Shown one piece after another: positions 60,206 to 64,000 of a stretch of DNA of 64,000 nt. Where the stretch lies: contig NZ_CP030059.1 in assembly GCF_015291745.1 (NCBI RefSeq), positions 3,995,501 through 4,059,500 on the forward strand, given 5' to 3'. Position 1 is the stretch's first letter. The number at the start of each line of letters is the position of its first letter. The notes below the pieces were generated by a model, which was not told where the DNA came from, searched no databases, and was given only the letters and a program-made list of their open reading frames with translations. This stretch comes from Bradyrhizobium sp. CCBAU 53351 (GTDB taxonomy: Bacteria; Pseudomonadota; Alphaproteobacteria; Rhizobiales; Xanthobacteraceae). The translations under genes and the position numbers were made by a program.

Positions 60206-61261
60206 ATGCACCGCAGCCAGATCGACGCCGACATCCGCAAGCTGATCGCCGACGGCACCGTGCTGCCGGCGCACCCCCTCGCGCTCACCGCCGAGCGCCA
60301 GCTCGACAAGACGCATCAGCGCGCGCTGACGCGCTATTACATCGACGCAGGCTCAGGCGGCCTTGCGGTCGGCGTGCACACGACGCAATTCGCGATCCGC
60401 GATGTCGGCCTCTACCGCCCCGTGCTCGAGCTTGCCGCCGAGACAGCGACCAACTGGACCAAGCGTCCGCTGGCGATGGTCGCGGGGCTTGCAGGTCCGA
60501 CCGCGCAGGCGGTCACCGAAGCCCGCACCGCCCGTGACATCGGCTATCACGCCGGCCTTCTCAGCCTTGCCGCGATGAAGAGCGCCTCCGAGGACGAAAT
60601 CATCGCGCATTGCACGGCGGTCGCCGCGGAAATCCCGCTGGTCGGCTTCTACCTGCAGCCCGCCGTCGGCGGCGTGATCCTGTCGAGCCGGTTCTGGCAG
60701 CGCTTTGCCTCGATCGACAATGTCATCGCCATCAAGATCGCGCCGTTCAACCGTTACCGGACGCTCGACGTGCTGCGCGGTGTCGCAGCGGCCGGCGCGC
60801 TCGACCGCGTCGCGCTCTACACCGGCAATGACGATCACATCCTGCTCGACCTGATGCTGCCGTTCGACCTGCGCGACAAGGGCGTTACCACGCGCACCTA
60901 TTTCAAGGGCGGCCTGCTCGGCCATTGGTCGGTGTGGACCGCGAGCGCCATCAAGCAGTTCGAGCGTTGCAAGGCGGCGCGGCACAAGGACAGCGTCCCG
61001 GCCGACCTGCTCGCCCTCGATGCCCGCGTCACCGATTGCAACAGCGCCTTCTTCGACGTCGCCAACAATTTTCACGGCTGCATCGCCGGCTGCCACGAAA
61101 TCCTGCGCCGCCAGGGCCTGATGCAGGGCCTGTGGTGCCTCGATCCGAACGAGCGCCTCAGTCCCGGCCAAAAGGAGGAGATCGATCGCGTCACGCGCGA
61201 GCACGCCGACCTCAGCGACGATACTTTTGTCGCCGCGAACCTGAACAAATGGCTGGCATGA
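60206..61261 (+). CDS. Dihydrodipicolinate synthase-like (DapA/NanA superfamily) aldolase
   Basis: The 351-residue protein has the TIM-barrel pattern of class I pyruvate-type aldolases. The Schiff-base lysine is probably in VIAIKIAPFNRY, with a conserved-type tyrosine in VGFYLQPAVGG. It is longer than DapA (about 290) by a C-terminal extension. Members make or cleave keto acids such as sialic acid or 4-hydroxy-2-oxo compounds. Its last bases overlap the ATPase start (ATGA). The substrate is unknown. Confidence 0.85.
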   Translation: MHRSQIDADIRKLIADGTVLPAHPLALTAERQLDKTHQRALTRYYIDAGSGGLAVGVHTTQFAIRDVGLYRPVLELAAETATNWTKRPLAMVAGLAGPTAQAVTEARTARDIGYHAGLLSLAAMKSASEDEIIAHCTAVAAEIPLVGFYLQPAVGGVILSSRFWQRFASIDNVIAIKIAPFNRYRTLDVLRGVAAAGALDRVALYTGNDDHILLDLMLPFDLRDKGVTTRTYFKGGLLGHWSVWTASAIKQFERCKAARHKDSVPADLLALDARVTDCNSAFFDVANNFHGCIAGCHEILRRQGLMQGLWCLDPNERLSPGQKEEIDRVTREHADLSDDTFVAANLNKWLA

Positions 61262-62031
61262 GTCCAACCCCCTTCATCAGCCTGCAAGGCGTCCGCAAGG
61301 TCTATCGCAGCGGCGGCGCCGAATTCCTGGCGGTGTCCGACGTCACGATGGACGTGCAGGAAGGCGAGCTCGTCTCGCTGGTCGGCCCGTCCGGCTGCGG
61401 CAAGACGACGGTGATGAAGATTCTGGCCGGCCTGCACGGCGCCGACGGCGGCACCGTCAGGATCGGCAATGCCGATAGCCCGTTCGATCCGAGCCGCGAC
61501 ATCGGCATGGTGTTCCAGCAAGCGCTGCTGCTGAAATGGCGCAACATCCTGGACAACGTGCTGCTGCCGGCCGAGATCGTCGGCCTGCCGATGAAGGCCG
61601 CGCGCGAGCGGGCGCGCGACCTGCTCAACCTCGTCGGGCTCGCCGGCTATGAGCAGAAATATCCGCGAGAGCTCTCCGGCGGCATGCAGCAGCGCACCGC
61701 GATCGCGCGCGCCTTCATCCACGATCCCAAGCTGATCCTGATGGACGAGCCGTTCGGCGCGCTCGATGCGCTGACGCGCGAGCAGATGAATCTGGAGATG
61801 CAGCGGATCTGGCGCGAGAGCGGCAAGACCATCATCTTCGTCACGCATTCGATCCAGGAGGCGGTGTTCCTGTCCTCGCATTGCGCCGTGCTGACGGCGG
61901 GACCTGCGAAGATGGCCGACTATTTCCCGATCGACCTGCCCTTCCCGCGCGATCTGCCGTTGAAGACGACAGACGCGTTCGGCGCCTATGCGCGAAGGAT
62001 CTACGCGAAGCTGGGGCTGGGCGCGGCCTGA
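61258..62031 (+). CDS. ABC transporter ATP-binding protein (NitT/TauT type)
   Basis: The 257-residue ATPase has Walker [10 protein letters not shown], the Q-loop, the signature LSGGMQQR, Walker [13 protein letters not shown] and the H-loop FVTHSIQEA. It pairs with the permease at 57554 and the binding protein at 55702. ATG 61258 overlaps the aldolase stop by four bases; ATG 61249 is a possible alternative. It closes the operon; a family-B palindrome follows. Confidence 0.95.
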   Translation: MSPTPFISLQGVRKVYRSGGAEFLAVSDVTMDVQEGELVSLVGPSGCGKTTVMKILAGLHGADGGTVRIGNADSPFDPSRDIGMVFQQALLLKWRNILDNVLLPAEIVGLPMKAARERARDLLNLVGLAGYEQKYPRELSGGMQQRTAIARAFIHDPKLILMDEPFGALDALTREQMNLEMQRIWRESGKTIIFVTHSIQEAVFLSSHCAVLTAGPAKMADYFPIDLPFPRDLPLKTTDAFGAYARRIYAKLGLGAA

Positions 62032-62050
62032 CAAGCCACCTCTCCGCTGT

Positions 62051-62175
62051 CATTCCGGGGCGCGACGAAGTCGCGAACCCGGAAATCCATTGGGCAGCAG
62101 GACAGGCGGTGACATGGATTCTCGGATGCGCAATTGCGCATCACAGCTCGCGCCCAAGAGGCGCGCCCCGGAATG
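62051..62175. repeat. REP-like palindrome, family B copy 2
   Basis: CATTCCGGGGCGCG at 62051-62064 is mirrored by CGCGCCCCGGAATG at 62162-62175, with inner GGAAATCCAT / ATGGATTCTC arms. It is the counterpart of the copy at 27501-27608. Confidence 0.9.
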
Positions 62176-62185
62176 ATGGCGTCTA

Positions 62186-63280
62186 TCAGCTCTTGTTGCG
62201 CATCTTGCTGAGCAAATAGTTGTCGTAAAAGTTTTCCGCGATCTGCGTATAGAACAGCAGCTCCTTCATATACGCATCGTGGCTCTCCTTGGTCCGCTTG
62301 AACAGATCGCTCTTGGCGGCGAGCTCGTTCAGATGGTCCTGGGCCGCGCTGTAGCAGGCTTCCATCACCGGCTGCGGGAACGCCTTCAGCTCCGCGCCAT
62401 TGGCGATCAGCCGCTTCAGCGCCGCCGGATTCACGCTATCGTATTTTTCCAGCATCCAGGCGCCGGCCGCCGAGGCTGCCTGGTTGACGATCGCCTGGTA
62501 CTGCTTGGGGAGCGAGGCCCATTTCTCGTCGTTGACGACCATGTGCAGCATGGCGCCGCCTTCCCACCAGCCGGGGAAGTAATAGTACTTGGCGACCTTG
62601 TGGAAGCCGAGCTTCTCGTCGTCATAGGGACCGACGAACTCGACCGCGTCGATCGTGCCCTTCTCCAGTGCCGGATAGATGTCGCCGCCCGCGATCTGCT
62701 GCGGCACGACGCCGAGCTTGGCCAGCACATGGCCGCCCATGCCGGCGATGCGGAATTTGAGGCCCTTGAGGTCGTCGACGGTCTTGATCTCCTTGCGGAA
62801 CCAGCCGCCCATTTGGGTGCCGGAATTGCCGCACAGGATCGCGTGCGCCTTGAACGGTTTCAGCGCCTCATTGGTGAGGTCGGCGCCGCCGCCGAAATGC
62901 CACCACGATTCCTGGTGGCGATGGTTCATGCCGAACGGCGCGCCGGTGGCATAGGCCAGCGCCGGCTCCTTGCCGATGTAGAAATAGAGCGGGGTCTGCG
63001 CGATCTCCACCGAGGCGGTGCTGACGGCGTCGAGCGCCTGCAAGCCCGGCACGATTTCGCCGGCGCCAAAGGTCTGGATCTGGAATTTGTTGTCAGTGGC
63101 CTCGGCAACATATTTCGCGAAGATCTGCGCCGTGCCGTAGATGGTGTCGAGCGACTTCGGGAAGCTCGAGGTCAGGCGCCATTTGATCTCGGGCGCGCTC
63201 TGCGCGATCGCAGGGGCAGCAACCAGCGTCGTCGCGCCGGCAACCGCGCCGCCCTTGAGGAACGTACGGCGTTTCATCAT
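62186..63280 (-). CDS. TRAP transporter substrate-binding protein (DctP/TakP family)
   Basis: The 364-residue protein has a twin-arginine-like signal (KRRTFLKGGAVAGA, cut after AIAQ) and DctP-family phrases: KWRLTSSFPKSLDTIYGTAQIFAKYVAEATDNKFQIQ, FRIAGMGGHVLAKLGVVPQQIAGGDIYPALEKGTIDAVEFVGPYDD. The RIAG-arginine normally binds a carboxylate, so a keto acid or similar organic acid is likely, as in TakP. No membrane subunits are adjacent in the window. A strong ribosome site is not obvious before the first ATG. Confidence 0.95.
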   Translation of the reverse strand: MMKRRTFLKGGAVAGATTLVAAPAIAQSAPEIKWRLTSSFPKSLDTIYGTAQIFAKYVAEATDNKFQIQTFGAGEIVPGLQALDAVSTASVEIAQTPLYFYIGKEPALAYATGAPFGMNHRHQESWWHFGGGADLTNEALKPFKAHAILCGNSGTQMGGWFRKEIKTVDDLKGLKFRIAGMGGHVLAKLGVVPQQIAGGDIYPALEKGTIDAVEFVGPYDDEKLGFHKVAKYYYFPGWWEGGAMLHMVVNDEKWASLPKQYQAIVNQAASAAGAWMLEKYDSVNPAALKRLIANGAELKAFPQPVMEACYSAAQDHLNELAAKSDLFKRTKESHDAYMKELLFYTQIAENFYDNYLLSKMRNKS

Positions 63281-63410
63281 GGCAATCTCCGTTGAATTCA
63301 GTTTTCAAACATATGGGTTTTGCGGCGACGGTCTTCGCGGACCGTTTGCCCGTTCCCAAAGCAGAGTTCAAGATGCGACAGAACGGCCGGTAGCCGGGAG
63401 CTGAAGACCC

Positions 63411-63668
63411 TCAGAGCAGCTTGGCGCTGACGAACAGCGCGCGCACGGCGTTGGTCGCCTGCACCGCCAGCATCGCATTACCGGCAGCGCCTTCCAGGGC
63501 CGCGACGGCATCCTCGTGCAGGGAACGGAATTCCATCCACTCGACCGACTTGAAGTTGGTGAGGAATTGATAGGCCTGGCCGACCGTCGCGATCGCCAGC
63601 GTGTCACCGTTCAACTTGATCTTGAACGTCGTACGCAGCGGGGTCTCGGAATTTGATGGATCACTCAT
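63411..63668 (-). CDS. Small hypothetical protein
   Basis: The 85-residue protein has a polar start and a segment with FKIKLNGDTLAIATVGQAYQFLTNFKSVEWMEFRSLHEDAVAALEGAAGNAMLAVQATNAVRALF. It has no signal peptide and reads as a soluble helical protein. It lies 67 bases downstream of a DUF2778 gene on the same strand. If the neighbour is a secreted wall enzyme, this protein is unlikely to be its periplasmic immunity partner because it lacks a signal. Confidence 0.75.
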   Translation of the reverse strand: MSDPSNSETPLRTTFKIKLNGDTLAIATVGQAYQFLTNFKSVEWMEFRSLHEDAVAALEGAAGNAMLAVQATNAVRALFVSAKLL

Positions 63669-63735
63669 GGGCTGCTTCTGGACGATGACGGCTTAACGAA
63701 GGGGAAACGGCAGCCCCACAGCAAGCAGGCAAATA

Positions 63736-64000
63736 TCAGGAGTCGGTGCTCGCGCGCTGCGAGGCAGTCGCCGATCCACTCAGGCTCGGCACCACCACAA
63801 GGCGGTTGAACTCGCCATTGTCCCAGGCCTTGAGGAAACGATCATAGTCCTTGATCGAAACGCAGCCGTTGGAATCGCCGCGCGGCCCGAGCATGTAGCT
63901 GTGGGTGAGAAGGCCGACGCGGCCGAGCGCACTGGTGCCTTCGGTCGGCGTCAAGCGCAGGGCGCGGATGCCGTGGAACAGTTTTTCGCGTGGCTTCAAA
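63736..64000 (-). CDS. DUF2778 (Tlde1-like) domain protein, C-terminal part
   Basis: The frame runs off the right edge of the window, so only about 88 residues of the C-terminus are visible. They contain the conserved phrases GIRALRLTPTEG, GRVGLLTHSYMLGPRGDSNGCVSIKDYDRFLKAW and RLVVVP. The cysteine in SNGCVS with the histidine in THSYML fits the L,D-transpeptidase-like active site of DUF2778/Tlde1. Some relatives are type VI secretion effectors; in rhizobia many are housekeeping wall enzymes. The start is outside the window. Confidence 0.85.
   Translation of the reverse strand, partial: LKPREKLFHGIRALRLTPTEGTSALGRVGLLTHSYMLGPRGDSNGCVSIKDYDRFLKAWDNGEFNRLVVVPSLSGSATASQRASTDS

Noticed and set aside
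63411..64000. Type VI effector-immunity pair
   Set aside because: The DUF2778 part is suggestive, but the small neighbour has no signal peptide and no secretion genes are visible, so an immunity role is not supported.

Overview
The window is a GC-rich stretch of chromosome from an alphaproteobacterium, almost certainly Bradyrhizobium or a close relative in Nitrobacteraceae. The evidence is gene content: NDUFA12, a class II (B12-dependent) ribonucleotide reductase, minCDE, DUF1236, DUF2155, DUF2312, DUF6894 and BA14K proteins, and many small secreted proteins. Several families of REP-like palindromes of the kind common in this genus also recur. No rRNA, tRNA, CRISPR array, prophage or intact insertion sequence was recognised.

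Layout. 1-9.5 kb: the end of an M48 peptidase gene, a DsbA-like oxidoreductase, a DUF1236 protein, aroQ-accB-accC, a three-gene CHASE3 two-component operon and aat. 9.5-16.1 kb: DUF2155 and NDUFA12 genes, separated by an esterase, a BASS-type transporter and a divergent GlxA regulator/isonitrile-hydratase-like pair. 16.3-19.9 kb: a second CHASE3 signalling pair and an EamA exporter. 20.1-24.4 kb: nrdJ behind paired NrdR boxes, a promoter and a long, strongly folded leader. 24.4-26.2 kb: a DUF4160/DUF2442 pair, then a lower-GC island of about 1.2 kb with inverted terminal motifs and a twice-frameshifted HEPN-like gene. 26.2-45.7 kb: mixed metabolic, stress and hypothetical genes, among them a PilZ-HTH fusion, HdeA, PhzF, two small cytochromes c, an Ada-AraC protein, an M15-like peptidase, pdxY and two TetR-controlled units. 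45.8-48.3 kb: mobA (3-hydroxybenzoate 4-monooxygenase) diverging from a MarR gene. 48.4-55.4 kb: an L,D-transpeptidase, small secreted proteins, an SDR and minCDE. 55.7-62.0 kb: a TetR-controlled ABC importer (NMT1/THI5 type) interleaved with epimerase, GNAT and DapA-like enzyme genes. 62.2-64 kb: a TRAP substrate-binding protein, a small hypothetical and the end of a DUF2778 gene.

The strongest novelty candidate is the roughly 450-base nrdJ leader. One 5' strand can pair with either of two identical 14-base strands about 225 bases apart, which suggests a conformational switch over the B12-dependent reductase. Second is the ABC/epimerase/GNAT/DapA-like operon of unknown substrate, with a perfect 16-bp palindrome before the permease gene and a degenerate copy before the TetR gene. 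Third is the island at 25.0-26.2 kb, which looks like a decayed mobile or non-autonomous element. Positions are read by eye; no searches or folding calculations were run.
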